NCBI RefSeq assembly: GCF_013248905.1
Contig: NZ_JABRVS010000001.1
Coordinates: forward strand, 4,402,001-4,466,000
Source: Shewanella sp. VB17
GTDB taxonomy: Bacteria; Pseudomonadota; Gammaproteobacteria; Enterobacterales; Shewanellaceae
DNA: 64,000 nt
Direction of reading: 5' to 3'
Position 1 is the stretch's first letter, and each line of letters opens with the position of its first letter. The notes below the pieces were generated by a model. It worked only from the letters and a program-made list of their open reading frames with translations, did no database searches and was not told the DNA's origin. Made by a program: the position numbers and the translations under genes. Below, piece after piece: positions 18,768-28,658 of the stretch.

Positions 18768-19559
18768 TTAAATTCTCGTCTTAGCTCCTATCAGATAAGG
18801 CTTTAATAGTAGGCATATCCCCACGATAAGAAAAGGAATACTTAACATCTGGCCCGCGTTTAATATAAAACCATCGGCATAGGCAGCTTGAGTCACCTTG
18901 ATAAATTCAATCATAAACCTGGCACTGAAGACCAAACAAAGAAACAGACCAAAAATAGCTCCTTGTTTCAATTTCATCTTAGTGTATTTAAAAATAACAG
19001 ATAAACTAATGAAAATAGTCAAATAGGCGAAGGCTTCATACAATTGCGCAGGATGGCGTGGCAACATATCAATTCGTTCGAAAATAATCGCCCAAGGCAC
19101 AGAAGTAGGGATACCTAAAATTTCCGAATTCATAAAATTGGCTACGCGCACAAAAAAACCAAATATAGCAGTGGCGATGGCCAATCTATCAAGCAAAAAC
19201 AAAAAAGGCATTTTGGTCTTTTTATGGTAATAGAAGAGAGCCAAAATTGCGCCGACACCACCACCATGACTCGCAAGCCCTCCTTCCCAAATAGCAAATA
19301 TTTTAAGTGGATGACTAAAATAGTAAGCTGGGTCGTAAAAAATACAGTGAGCAAGACGTGCACCAACAATTATCCCAACAACACAATAGATAAGTAAATT
19401 ATCTAATGATTCTACATCATGCCCCTCTTTGATATAGATACGCTTCATCACCTGAAAGCCACATCCAATAGCAGTGGCAAAAAGTGCACCATACCAGTGT
19501 ATTGTAAGTCCCATGAATGAGATTAAAACAGGGTCGATATTCCAAATAAAGTGATCCAA
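18768..19559 (-). CDS. lgt: prolipoprotein diacylglyceryl transferase
   Basis: 263 residues and about seven membrane segments. Lgt features are present: GARLAHCIFYDP, EGGLASHGGGVG (the conserved His-Gly-Gly), RVANFMNSEILG (Arg-x-x-Asn and the Glu of the signature) and RHPAQLYEA. It transfers diacylglycerol from phosphatidylglycerol to the lipobox cysteine of prolipoproteins in the inner membrane. The usual neighbour thyA is absent and the sequence has the GGLASHGGG form seen in Bacteroidetes-type enzymes. It may therefore be an additional, acquired copy rather than the essential one. That point is inference. Confidence 0.85.
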   Translation of the reverse strand: MDHFIWNIDPVLISFMGLTIHWYGALFATAIGCGFQVMKRIYIKEGHDVESLDNLLIYCVVGIIVGARLAHCIFYDPAYYFSHPLKIFAIWEGGLASHGGGVGAILALFYYHKKTKMPFLFLLDRLAIATAIFGFFVRVANFMNSEILGIPTSVPWAIIFERIDMLPRHPAQLYEAFAYLTIFISLSVIFKYTKMKLKQGAIFGLFLCLVFSARFMIEFIKVTQAAYADGFILNAGQMLSIPFLIVGICLLLKPYLIGAKTRI

Positions 19560-19685
19560 AATAAGCCTTCCAAAGGTTATGATTTAATAATTACCGAACA
19601 AACTTCCAGTTAACTTGGAGTTTTACCCTGATGGGAGCCAATAGGCAAGACCTAGGCTCATTCTTATGTTAAGAAGTGATCAATA

Positions 19686-19856
19686 TCAACCCCAGATGTT
19701 TTTGTAGACAATGCCTGTCGACTCACATTCACCAGTGTAACTCAGGATCAAAAAGGGAATAATAACCCCAAGATAATCCCCCATGTTCGACACCAGTATC
19801 ACCAATGCCATCAGGCTATTTTTTATGTTGTTATCTTCAAAGCTTAAAAGATCCAT
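19686..19856 (-). CDS. possible small membrane protein
   Basis: About 56 residues from ATG 19856, with AGGT some nine bases upstream; a GTG at 19880 is an alternative. One or two hydrophobic stretches are visible (LMALVILVS and YLGVIIPFLILSY), with a single Cys near the end. It precedes lgt in the same direction. I do not recognise it, and it could be a chance frame in a 430-base gap. Confidence 0.3.
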   Translation of the reverse strand: MDLLSFEDNNIKNSLMALVILVSNMGDYLGVIIPFLILSYTGECESTGIVYKNIWG

Positions 19857-19990
19857 TGCCATTACCTGCATCTTCGCCACATAAGTTTAATTTTCTTCCA
19901 TCTAAACAACACAATACCCTAGATCTTTACCATTGAATTGTTTAGATTTATTTATATAAAATATTAAGTTGAAGACTCTTAGGCGAAACG

Positions 19991-21448
19991 TTAGTTATGT
20001 AAGCCCCCCATACAAATATATTTAATTTCCATGTAATCATCTAAACCATATTTTGACCCTTCACGACCATTACCAGAATGTTTAACTCCTCCAAACGGAG
20101 CGGCGGCATTAGAAATCAGCCCTTCATTTATACCAACCACGCCATATTCAAGCGCTTCTGCCATACGCCAAACACGGCCAATGTCACGAGAGTAAAAGTA
20201 AGCCGCTAAACCATATTCGGTATCATTAGCGATCTCAATCGCCTCAGCTTCGGTATTAAACATTATAATAGGCGTCACAGGACCAAAAATTTCATTACTC
20301 GCCAATGGCATATCATTGGTCACTTCGGTTAGTATTGTAGGTTCATAAAAGTTTTCCCCCTCAATACTGCGTTGACCACCAGCAACCAACTTAGCCCCTG
20401 CGGCTATCGTCTCTTCAACAAGTCGATGAACACGATCAACAGCCTGTGAAGTGATCATAGGTCCCAGATTCACGCCCTCTTTAAAACCATTCCCCATCTT
20501 TAAATTGGCGACCGCTGTAATAAACTTATCGGTGAATGCTTGTGCAATGTCTTGCTGTACTAATATTCGATTGGTACAAATACAGGTTTGGCCTGTATTG
20601 CGGTATTTAGAAGCAACAGCCCCCTGTACTGCCGCATCGAGATCGGCATCATTAAACACAATAAAAGGGGCATTTCCACCAAGCTCCATGGAGATCTTTT
20701 TCACAGTTGTTGTCGTCTGACTCATCAATATTTTGCCTACCGCTGTCGATCCTGTGAAAGTAAACTTGGACACAGCGGGATGTTGAGTAAGCACTTTCCC
20801 CATATTGACTGCATCTTCACCGACCACCACATTAAATACCCCCGCAGGCACACCTGCACGTTCGGCTAACTCTGCCATAGCTAATGCAGATAAAGGCGTC
20901 AAAGGCGATGGTCGCACCACAAAAGTACAACCTGCAGCTAATGCCGCCGCCGCTTTACGAGCAATCATGGCATTAGGGAAATTCCATGGTGTGATCGAAG
21001 CCACAACCCCAACAGGTTGTTTAATTAGGAGCATACGCTTATCACTTGATGGGGCAGGAACCGTATCACCATAGACGCGCTTGCCCTCTTCGGCAAACCA
21101 GTCAATAAAGCTGGCACCGTAAGCAATTTCACCTTTAGCTTCAGTCAAAGGTTTACCTTGCTCAAGGGTTAAAATACGGCCAAGGTCATCTTGATGCGCC
21201 ATCATTAAATCAAACCAGTTTCTTAATATCACCGCGCGCTCGTTGGCCGACAGTTTTGACCAAGCAACTAGGGCTTTTTTTGCCGCCAGTACTGCAATTT
21301 CAGTCTCATCGACTCCAGCATTAAACACTTGAGCGACCACTTCACCATTAGCAGGATTTGTGACATCGAATGTGGTTCCGCTATTACACCATTGACCATC
21401 AATATAGGAACTGATCTTAATCAATCCTCTGTCTTTCACCGCTTGCAT
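19991..21448 (-). CDS. gabD: succinate-semialdehyde dehydrogenase-like aldehyde dehydrogenase
   Basis: 485 residues. ATG 21448 is chosen over 21472 because AGGAGT (21453-21458) sits at the right distance. Aldehyde dehydrogenase motifs: ITPWNFP, FTGSTAVGK, the catalytic Glu in SMELGGNAPF and the nucleophile Cys in GQTCICTNR, the GabD form. GabD oxidises succinate semialdehyde to succinate with NAD(P)+, the last step of GABA use. One oddity: the cofactor-binding Lys of the usual KPA/KPS motif is Arg here (FVVRPSPLTPLSA). No gabT neighbour is present, so another semialdehyde could be the substrate. A MITE-like repeat lies about 90 bases upstream. Confidence 0.85.
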   Translation of the reverse strand: MQAVKDRGLIKISSYIDGQWCNSGTTFDVTNPANGEVVAQVFNAGVDETEIAVLAAKKALVAWSKLSANERAVILRNWFDLMMAHQDDLGRILTLEQGKPLTEAKGEIAYGASFIDWFAEEGKRVYGDTVPAPSSDKRMLLIKQPVGVVASITPWNFPNAMIARKAAAALAAGCTFVVRPSPLTPLSALAMAELAERAGVPAGVFNVVVGEDAVNMGKVLTQHPAVSKFTFTGSTAVGKILMSQTTTTVKKISMELGGNAPFIVFNDADLDAAVQGAVASKYRNTGQTCICTNRILVQQDIAQAFTDKFITAVANLKMGNGFKEGVNLGPMITSQAVDRVHRLVEETIAAGAKLVAGGQRSIEGENFYEPTILTEVTNDMPLASNEIFGPVTPIIMFNTEAEAIEIANDTEYGLAAYFYSRDIGRVWRMAEALEYGVVGINEGLISNAAAPFGGVKHSGNGREGSKYGLDDYMEIKYICMGGLHN

Positions 21449-22014
21449 ACCGACTCCTATCATATTTATCATTGAATGACGTTAATCATGTTTTATCATG
21501 GTAAAACGCCTGAGTAAACATGACATTAAATCGACAGATATACCCAAACGACCTCAAGATGCAGGATTCAGTCTGTCGAGAAGTGACCGAGTTCAAGGCA
21601 TGAAATTGATGGACGAGTTATTCTAATTCGCTATTTCATAATGAAGAAATAGGTTGCTTCTCGACAGGCCCTGCGGGAGTTTTCATGAAATAACGGCACT
21701 GCGTTAGTGCGATATAACAAGGGAGCAAGCATTGTCTCAGTCACTGCCTTATTCAACTATCCTATGAGGGGTCTGAAACAAGCATCTTGAAATGGCTTGG
21801 GTAAATAAACTAGACTTCTATCCTAAACCAAATGAGTCTTTGTCATGAACACTAAACCTGTTAACTCCTATATTTATCAATATAATTAAGTGATTAGCGA
21901 ATGATGATAACTGTATTATTAAGCTATCCTGCTTGGCTTATCAACCTAAAAACTATCACTGATATACTCAAAAAGAAGTCAATAGTACAGTCAACTTGAG
22001 ACACACTCTGACTA
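21449..22014. other. intergenic region holding a MITE-like repeat
   Basis: Contains the repeat copy at 21541-21803; the remainder has no visible gene. Confidence 0.7.
21541..21803 (+). repeat. MITE-like dispersed repeat, copy 1
   Basis: 263 bases bounded by imperfect inverted ends: TACCCAAACGACCTCAAGAT and, at the other side, ATCTTGAAATGGCTTGGGTA. The copy at 44291-44603 is the same element in opposite orientation. It codes for no protein. Confidence 0.85.
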
Positions 22015-22797
22015 TTATTGACTCTTGTTCCAAGTCTCTATAATTTTCTTATACCGCCCATCTTGCTGCATTTCTGCCAGCACCAGATCAAATTTATCCC
22101 GAATATGACTGAGTTGACGCTTTTTAGAAAAAGCCATATAAGCTGGCATCGATTGTACATTAGGGGATAAATGTCTAATCTTTTTACAACGTTTAACCTC
22201 GCTCATTTTTATAAGCATTTTCTGATTAAATAAATGATAAATGGCGTATTGGTCACCTATCACAATATCCAACTCTCCGGTGCATAACTTACGAATTAAA
22301 TGCTCTGTCTCTACATCTATTGTCAGCTTAGTGATCACTTTATCCTCAACAGCTCCATCATAAATAGTGCCGTAACTAAAGTCTTTTCGTGCACCAAAAC
22401 GATATTGACTTAACGCTGAAAAATCCCCATTAAAACTTATTATTGAATCCTCAACGACAAACAAACTCACCAGCTCATCGATTAACACTACCTGACTGTA
22501 ATCTATATACTCATGTCTTTCAGGACGCACTAATACCTGAAAAAAACCATCAATTTGGCCTTCCTTAAGAAACTTAAGCCCTCTTGACCAAGGGAGTAAA
22601 CTTAAATTGATTGGTTGTTTCATTTCTTCAAAAATGGCTTTAACAAGTTTAACCGATATACCTTCAAACTCATTATTTTGGGAGAACTCATAGGGAGGAT
22701 AGTCAGCAAGTGCAATATCGATGGCATCAATAGCCCGAGTTTGCAGACTTATGCAGAGCAGGATCCACAAAATAAAAATATTGGTAACCGATCTCAT
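22015..22797 (-). CDS. periplasmic solute-binding protein, SBP_bac_3 family
   Basis: 260 residues from ATG 22797, preceded by GCAGGAGA. A signal peptide ends near TRAIDA, then the type-II binding fold (IALADYPPYEFSQNNEFEG, LPWSRGLKFLKEGQIDGFF). It ends DGRYKKIIETWNKS. It stands alone without permease or ATPase genes, like many Shewanella and Vibrio proteins of this type, which may feed other transporters or sensors. Ligand unknown. Confidence 0.82.
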   Translation of the reverse strand: MRSVTNIFILWILLCISLQTRAIDAIDIALADYPPYEFSQNNEFEGISVKLVKAIFEEMKQPINLSLLPWSRGLKFLKEGQIDGFFQVLVRPERHEYIDYSQVVLIDELVSLFVVEDSIISFNGDFSALSQYRFGARKDFSYGTIYDGAVEDKVITKLTIDVETEHLIRKLCTGELDIVIGDQYAIYHLFNQKMLIKMSEVKRCKKIRHLSPNVQSMPAYMAFSKKRQLSHIRDKFDLVLAEMQQDGRYKKIIETWNKSQ

Positions 22798-22992
22798 GAT
22801 TTCTCCTGCTACCTTAAACACACACTTTATATATAAAAGTGTAGCTTACATTCGAATATGGTAAGACGCATAACTGGGCTTTATAAATATTAACATCAGT
22901 ATCTTCAGACAAGCACACTGCTTATTAAGTGCCGGACACCAAATGGGGTATACTGGCAAGATACACGCATCTAATAAGATCAATCTCAGGCT

Positions 22993-24111
22993 ATGAGCTT
23001 TTCTCCACTTGAACGTTATCATCACAAATTATCGCTATCTGGCTTTAACCATGATCCCATTCAGTTACTAGCAGTTACTCAACTGGAAGTTCTCTACCAA
23101 CAACTCAAGCAACCAACTCAAAAAACATGTTTAGGCGTATATCTTTGGGGAGATGTAGGCCGAGGTAAGACCATGCTCATGGATCTTTTCTGCGAATCAA
23201 CAACGAACATTGCAGTGCCAACTTTAAGGCTACACTTTCATCGTTTTATGGCTAAAATTCATCAAGAAATAATGCAAGAGTCAGGTCATAGAGATCCGTT
23301 AAAAAGGATAGCCAAACGCATAGCTACTGAGTGTAAAGTGATCTGTTTTGATGAATTTTTTGTCTCTGATATTGGTGATGCTATGATTTTAGGGACACTC
23401 TTTGCCGCGCTATTCGACCTTGGCATTATTCTGGTTGCCACCTCTAATATTCCCGTTACCCGCCTGTACGAGAATGGCTTGCAACGACAAAGATTTACAC
23501 CAACAATTAAATTACTGGAACACTACACAACCCAAATACATTTAAATGGCCTTCAAGATCATCGACTTCGGCGTTTGAACTACTACCAAACCTACTTTGT
23601 TGAACCTCAAGCTGATTTTATTTATTTATTTGAGCAACTTGATGTAGACCCAAATAGCCATGATCAGTCATTAATGATATTAGGCAGACCTATAGATGTC
23701 ATTAAAGTCAGCCAAAAGCATGCTTGGTTTAATTTTAACGCCCTGTGTAACGGCCCTCGTTCACAACTTGATTATATCGAACTTGCCAGTCGTTTCGACG
23801 TTATCTTACTCAGTCATATTCCACCTCTTGGTGGCGAACCTAGAGGTTGGATCCGCGCTCGCGGAACTGAAGATGGTTCATTAGCAACTCAAACTGGTGA
23901 GCGACAGTTATACTATGCCGTTAATGACGATCCTGCCAGACGTTTCATCAGCTTAGTGGATGAGCTTTATGATCAAAAGGTAAAGCTTTACCTTAGCGCT
24001 GCAGTCACACTAGAAGATCTCTATATCGGTGGTGCACTCAGCTTTGAATTTAAACGAACCTATAGCCGTTTAATTGAAATGCAGTCATTGGAATATTTAG
24101 CTCCAAATTAA
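22993..24111 (+). CDS. zapE: cell division ATPase ZapE (AFG1-like)
   Basis: 372 residues. P-loop GDVGRGKT near residue 53, Walker B VICFDEFFVSDIGDAMIL, then sensor region VATSNIPV and the arginine-rich YENGLQRQRF typical of the AFG1/YhcM family. In E. coli ZapE is a Z-ring-associated ATPase used when cells constrict under stress. Length matches the family (about 375). A single gene; a hairpin (GGGAGTA / TACTCCC, 24145-24166) follows. Confidence 0.92.
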   Translation: MSFSPLERYHHKLSLSGFNHDPIQLLAVTQLEVLYQQLKQPTQKTCLGVYLWGDVGRGKTMLMDLFCESTTNIAVPTLRLHFHRFMAKIHQEIMQESGHRDPLKRIAKRIATECKVICFDEFFVSDIGDAMILGTLFAALFDLGIILVATSNIPVTRLYENGLQRQRFTPTIKLLEHYTTQIHLNGLQDHRLRRLNYYQTYFVEPQADFIYLFEQLDVDPNSHDQSLMILGRPIDVIKVSQKHAWFNFNALCNGPRSQLDYIELASRFDVILLSHIPPLGGEPRGWIRARGTEDGSLATQTGERQLYYAVNDDPARRFISLVDELYDQKVKLYLSAAVTLEDLYIGGALSFEFKRTYSRLIEMQSLEYLAPN

Positions 24112-24312
24112 TTTTATCAACATATTTTAACACTATGTAATTAAGGGAGTATTTACCTTTACTCCCCTCAATGCCAACGAATACACTCAGCCAAGAAAAA
24201 CAAATAAAATCAATTAAAACAAAGAAATAAAAAGCCACAACACTCACTTCATTCATATTGATTAATAATCCTACCTCTTTAAAAAAACATTTGCGTTTTC
24301 ATTGAAGCGAAC

Positions 24313-24340
24313 AAGACTTAACAAATAAAGAGTCTTTTTT
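24313..24340 (+). promoter_or_regulatory. attenuator-like hairpin before DUF6351 gene
   Basis: AAGACT / AGTCTT can form a short stem followed at once by TTTTTT and then the AGGAGGG ribosome binding site. The placement would suit conditional termination. The stem is only about six pairs with a 12-base loop, so this is tentative. Confidence 0.3.
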
Positions 24341-24351
24341 AGGAGGGTAAA

Positions 24352-26595
24352 ATGATTAAACAACGCCTCATTTTTATTTTGTTAATCAGCACATTATTAA
24401 CCGCATGCGAACCTGACCCTCTTGAGCGACATCAGGTCAAAGGTATTGCACAAATGGGTAATGAAAAGCCGATTTTAGCCGTTGAAAAACACATCAGTTT
24501 AACCCAGAGACCCGAAGAAACCTTCACATTTCCAATCCCATTGGGAGAAGTTGGTCCCATAGATGCTCTGTATGCCGGAGAGCGGCAATATCCATTCTAT
24601 TGTATGACACTAGACACCGGATTAGGCCAACCTATTGTGGATAATCAAATAGGCGAAGGTGTGACGGTTTATGACAAAGATAATCATCCAATCGGATACA
24701 GTAAAGATTGCCTTATCACATCCAGAATAGATTACTTTTATACCAAAACTGGCACAGACATTATTGAACATTATGATATTGATAATCCACCAGCTGGATC
24801 AGCCATAGCGACCACCACCATTAAAGGCAAACAGGTTCCTGAAATTTTCAGACTAGAAAGAGGCAGTATTAATCGCTACATCTACTACATGGTGATGCTA
24901 GTACCTCAAGATAGCCTAGGCGACAGAAATAATAATGAGTATTGGAATAAAAAACTTATCTATCAGTTTAAAGGAGGAGCCAGTATAGGTTTCCGACAAG
25001 GAAGTATGGGCGCCAATCGGTTTATTAATCGTCGACATTCACTATTAAGACAAGGATACGCAGTCGTGGGATCTAGTGGTAATAATACTAGCTACAGCTA
25101 CAACATGCTGCTTTCTGAGGACACTGCTAGGCGAGTAAAAAAACAGTTTACCTCACTTTATGGTGATCCCCTTTATACCTTAGGATTAGGTGGGTCTGGT
25201 GGAGCATTAGCGCAATATTTGATAGCACAAAATAGCACGGGCATTCTCGATGGATTGATGCCTATTTACAGCTTTCCCGATATGGTATCTCAATCAATAT
25301 TTCTACTCGACTGTGATCTCCTTCAACATTATTTCAATGTAACTGATAACAGTAATGAAAAATGGCGTGACTGGGAACAAAGGGAAAAAATAGAAGGGAT
25401 GAATGGGATCAATGATTTTGAACATCCCTATACCTTTCTAGTCCCGCTAAATCAAATGATCGCAGGCGCTTGGCCATCGATGCCTAACGGTAGCAGCGAG
25501 TGTGTTTATTCTTGGTTTATTGCTGCCACTTTTTTCTATAACCCTAAACAAGGTTTTGTAAAACCGTATTTCTCAGATGAAGTCAAAGAAAATGTAAACT
25601 GGACCTATTGGCAAGACCTTGCTCAAATCTATGGTACCGACAAAAATGGCTTCGCTCGTACCACATGGGGTAACGAAGGAGTGCAATACGGCTTACTTGC
25701 TTTACAAAAAGGGGATATTAACATCGAAGAGTTCATTAACCTTAATCAATATATCGGATCTTGGGTTCCACAGGATAAAATGAAAAAAGAAAGTGCTATC
25801 ACGCCATTTGGCATGAAATTTCCGCTGTGGCTCAGTCTGTGGAGTCGAAATAATATCACTGCCCCTTCTCCCCAAATCGCCCAAAGAAAACCTGCCGATC
25901 CCAAAGCAATCGATAATGGCTATCGATACGGACAGGTATTTATCGGTAAGGCTGAACTGCCTATTTTAGAGATCCGTCACTATCTGGAAGATGAACTTAA
26001 TATGCATCACACCTCAGCTTCGTTCGAAAGTCGTTTAAGAATGCAAGATTACCAAGGTCACAACGATAATCAAGTGATCTGGGTTTCCCATAAAGATCAC
26101 ACCCCAATAGAAAAGGGAGTTGAGTACTTAGATAGCTGGCTTATGGCAAGCATCGCTTCTGCGGACAAGAATCCCATTAGCTCAAAACCTGAATCACTTA
26201 AAGATACTTGCTTAGATAGCGATGGAAGAGTCCTCTTCGAAGGAGAAAATGTATGGGATGGTGAGTGGAACGGCCGTCCAGCTGGCCCTTGCAGCAAAAT
26301 CTACCCTATTTACAGTAATATCAGAGTTCAGGCAGGTGGCCCATGGGCTGGCAGTATTTTTAAATGCGGACAAATCCCAGTGTCAGAAGCAATAGCACAA
26401 GGTCTGTATGGTACTGTTTCGATTGAAAACTATCAAACACGCTTAGAAAATATTTTCCCTAACGGCGTCTGTGACTACTCACAAGGGGACATCGCTAAAC
26501 CAGATTTAGGATTAAGTCCAACTCTACAAGTTCAAAAAAGCTCAGAGATAGACAGTAAACAAGCGACTTCTGAATTACTCATGATTAAACAGTAA
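24352..26595 (+). CDS. DUF6351-type alpha/beta-hydrolase-like lipoprotein
   Basis: 747 residues, with a very strong AGGAGGG site and a lipobox (LLTACEP). The middle has a hydrolase nucleophile elbow, LGLGGSGGALAQYL with Ser282. An upstream KLIYQFKGGASIGF is followed by QGYAVVGSSGNN, as in tannase/feruloyl-esterase-like folds. Later DYQGHNDNQVIWVSH could give the catalytic His. I believe it is the DUF6351 family, whose chemistry is not established. An envelope-bound esterase or peptidase is plausible. Monocistronic. Confidence 0.65.
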   Translation: MIKQRLIFILLISTLLTACEPDPLERHQVKGIAQMGNEKPILAVEKHISLTQRPEETFTFPIPLGEVGPIDALYAGERQYPFYCMTLDTGLGQPIVDNQIGEGVTVYDKDNHPIGYSKDCLITSRIDYFYTKTGTDIIEHYDIDNPPAGSAIATTTIKGKQVPEIFRLERGSINRYIYYMVMLVPQDSLGDRNNNEYWNKKLIYQFKGGASIGFRQGSMGANRFINRRHSLLRQGYAVVGSSGNNTSYSYNMLLSEDTARRVKKQFTSLYGDPLYTLGLGGSGGALAQYLIAQNSTGILDGLMPIYSFPDMVSQSIFLLDCDLLQHYFNVTDNSNEKWRDWEQREKIEGMNGINDFEHPYTFLVPLNQMIAGAWPSMPNGSSECVYSWFIAATFFYNPKQGFVKPYFSDEVKENVNWTYWQDLAQIYGTDKNGFARTTWGNEGVQYGLLALQKGDINIEEFINLNQYIGSWVPQDKMKKESAITPFGMKFPLWLSLWSRNNITAPSPQIAQRKPADPKAIDNGYRYGQVFIGKAELPILEIRHYLEDELNMHHTSASFESRLRMQDYQGHNDNQVIWVSHKDHTPIEKGVEYLDSWLMASIASADKNPISSKPESLKDTCLDSDGRVLFEGENVWDGEWNGRPAGPCSKIYPIYSNIRVQAGGPWAGSIFKCGQIPVSEAIAQGLYGTVSIENYQTRLENIFPNGVCDYSQGDIAKPDLGLSPTLQVQKSSEIDSKQATSELLMIKQ

Positions 26596-26923
26596 TCAGG
26601 TATACCAAGCAACCTCAAGGTGCTAATGCTGCCGTCCTACGTGCTTAGATAAAAGTGCCCTGAGGTTGAATTTAGCCTCTGGGTTTTACTCAGCCATACT
26701 GCATCTTAACATTTTCATATGAAGGAAGAAGAATCATTATTCTTTCTTCATACTTATGCATTTTTTAGGCATAAATAGAATAAAAACATCGTTAACAACA
26801 ATCAGCCTCTGTGCATGCTTATCGCCAACTATACTCTGACTAAATTCAACTATACTGTTAAATCATAAATTAACACTTTATCTTGAATCAATCGCTAAGG
26901 TATAGAGACAAAAGGAAATATTG
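26596..26923. other. intergenic region with a repeat-end remnant
   Basis: TATACCAAGCAACCTCAAGG around 26603 resembles the end of the MITE-like repeat. Two hairpins follow: CCCTGAGG / CCTCTGGG with one mismatch near 26658-26684, then GAAGGAAGAAGAAT / ATTCTTTCTTC near 26720-26750. No gene is seen. Confidence 0.45.
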
Positions 26924-28591
26924 ATGAATAACCTTTCATTAAAAGCAAAGTTAATGGGCAGTGCAGGACTACTGTTATTACTGCTTATATTAAGCTCAAC
27001 GTTTGCTATCTATTCGATGTACAAAATAGGTGCTGAACTCGAATCCATTGCAGACATAGATATTCCCCTGACTGAAAAATTAGCGGACATTACCGCCCAC
27101 CAACTTCAACAGAGCGTTGAATTTGAGCGCGCCATGCATTACGGAAATATTCAGCAAACAGAAAAGGGAGCCACTGCTAAGCTACAGACTGCCATAAAGC
27201 ATTTTGATCATGGCACCGAGCAAATAGAAACAGAAATACTCGAGGCAGAACATATTGCTCAGCAAGGCATCGAACATTCGTCAGGCGCCGCATTAGATGC
27301 ATTCACCATGTTAAATCAAGGATTAAAACAAGTCGAAAAAGAACATAAAAGCTTTGAGCAGCATGCCCATGAGGTATTTAGTTTATTAACCCAAAATCAC
27401 CTCCATGAAGCCGAAGTGTTAGCTGAAAAAGTTGAACATGAAATCGATAAGATGAATAAAGAGCTCGAGGATTTACTCCATCAAATAGGTAAATTTACCG
27501 AAGAAAGTGCCCATATTGCTACAGCCCATGAAAAACAAGCTCTTGCCGTACTGAGCATGATGGCCATCTTCGGTGTATTGTTTGGTAGCATCAGCAGCTG
27601 GTACATCACCAATAACATTGTTAGCGGGATCCGCTCAGCCATTAGCACAGCATCTGGCGATCTGAGTCAAAGCATAGAGGTCAATAGCACAGATGAAATA
27701 GGTGAGCTGTTAACCGCGATGAATAACATGCGTCAAAAACTGCTAACCTTATTTTCGAATGTCGCTGAAATGACGGAGCAGCTTTCTACCGCTGCAGAAG
27801 AAGTCTCTGTGGTCACAGCACAAACCTGTTCCACTATCGAAATACAAAGAGATGAAACCGCCCAAGTCGCCACCGCAATGAATGAGTTCACGACCACCAG
27901 TCGCGATGTGGCTACTAATATCGTACAAACAGCGAACTCGTCAGCGCAAGTATTAGAACAAACACACAAGGGCACCAAAGTCGTCGAGCAGGTTATTATT
28001 CAAATAGCTGAGCTTGCAGAGCAACTTGAAATTTCATCCCAAGCAATTAGTGAAGTCGAAAGTCAAAGCGGCGCAATAGCCTCAATGCTAGAAGTCATTA
28101 AAGCAATAGCCGAACAAACCAATCTTTTAGCACTCAATGCTGCTATTGAAGCTGCCAGAGCTGGAGAGCAGGGGCGAGGCTTTGCCGTGGTGGCAGATGA
28201 AGTTCGCACCCTTGCTAGCCGCACCCAACAATCCACCGAAGAGATTAATAACATTATTGACAAACTACAGTCAGGCTCAAATAATGCCGTATCGGTCATG
28301 GAAAAAAGTAAAGTCCAATCTAAGTTAGCTGTCGACTTAGCCAGCCGCTCAGGCGACGCGCTTAAGTTAATCGCGACAGAAATGGAAAGTATTAATCAGA
28401 TGAGCGACCAAATAGCCTCTGCTTCAGAGGAACAATGCGCCGTATCTGAAGAGGTTAATCGCAATATTGATAAAATTCATAATATGTCAATTGAACTGTC
28501 TACTGGCGCGACTCAAACGGCTCAAGCAGGGCAAGAACTCGCTGAAATAAGCATACGTTTACAATCTCAAATAACTCAGTTTAAAAGCTGA
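26924..28591 (+). CDS. methyl-accepting chemotaxis protein
   Basis: 555 residues. ATG 26924 is preferred to the TTG one codon upstream because AAGGAAA fits it. A first membrane helix at about 9-30 leads to a helical periplasmic sensor (31-205, many Glu/His/Gln, probably a four-helix bundle). A second membrane helix follows at about 208-230, then HAMP, and the cytoplasmic signalling domain with the highly conserved hairpin tip EQTNLLALNAAIEAARAGEQ. It signals to CheA/CheW. Ligand is unknown. The His-rich periplasmic part (EHIAQQGIEHSS, KEHKSFEQHAHE) is notable. Confidence 0.93.
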   Translation: MNNLSLKAKLMGSAGLLLLLLILSSTFAIYSMYKIGAELESIADIDIPLTEKLADITAHQLQQSVEFERAMHYGNIQQTEKGATAKLQTAIKHFDHGTEQIETEILEAEHIAQQGIEHSSGAALDAFTMLNQGLKQVEKEHKSFEQHAHEVFSLLTQNHLHEAEVLAEKVEHEIDKMNKELEDLLHQIGKFTEESAHIATAHEKQALAVLSMMAIFGVLFGSISSWYITNNIVSGIRSAISTASGDLSQSIEVNSTDEIGELLTAMNNMRQKLLTLFSNVAEMTEQLSTAAEEVSVVTAQTCSTIEIQRDETAQVATAMNEFTTTSRDVATNIVQTANSSAQVLEQTHKGTKVVEQVIIQIAELAEQLEISSQAISEVESQSGAIASMLEVIKAIAEQTNLLALNAAIEAARAGEQGRGFAVVADEVRTLASRTQQSTEEINNIIDKLQSGSNNAVSVMEKSKVQSKLAVDLASRSGDALKLIATEMESINQMSDQIASASEEQCAVSEEVNRNIDKIHNMSIELSTGATQTAQAGQELAEISIRLQSQITQFKS

Positions 28592-28658
28592 TTATGCCAG
28601 TATTGAATCCAAGTTCGGGTTAAATTCAGCAAACCTTAACAATGTTTGCAACTGGCTA

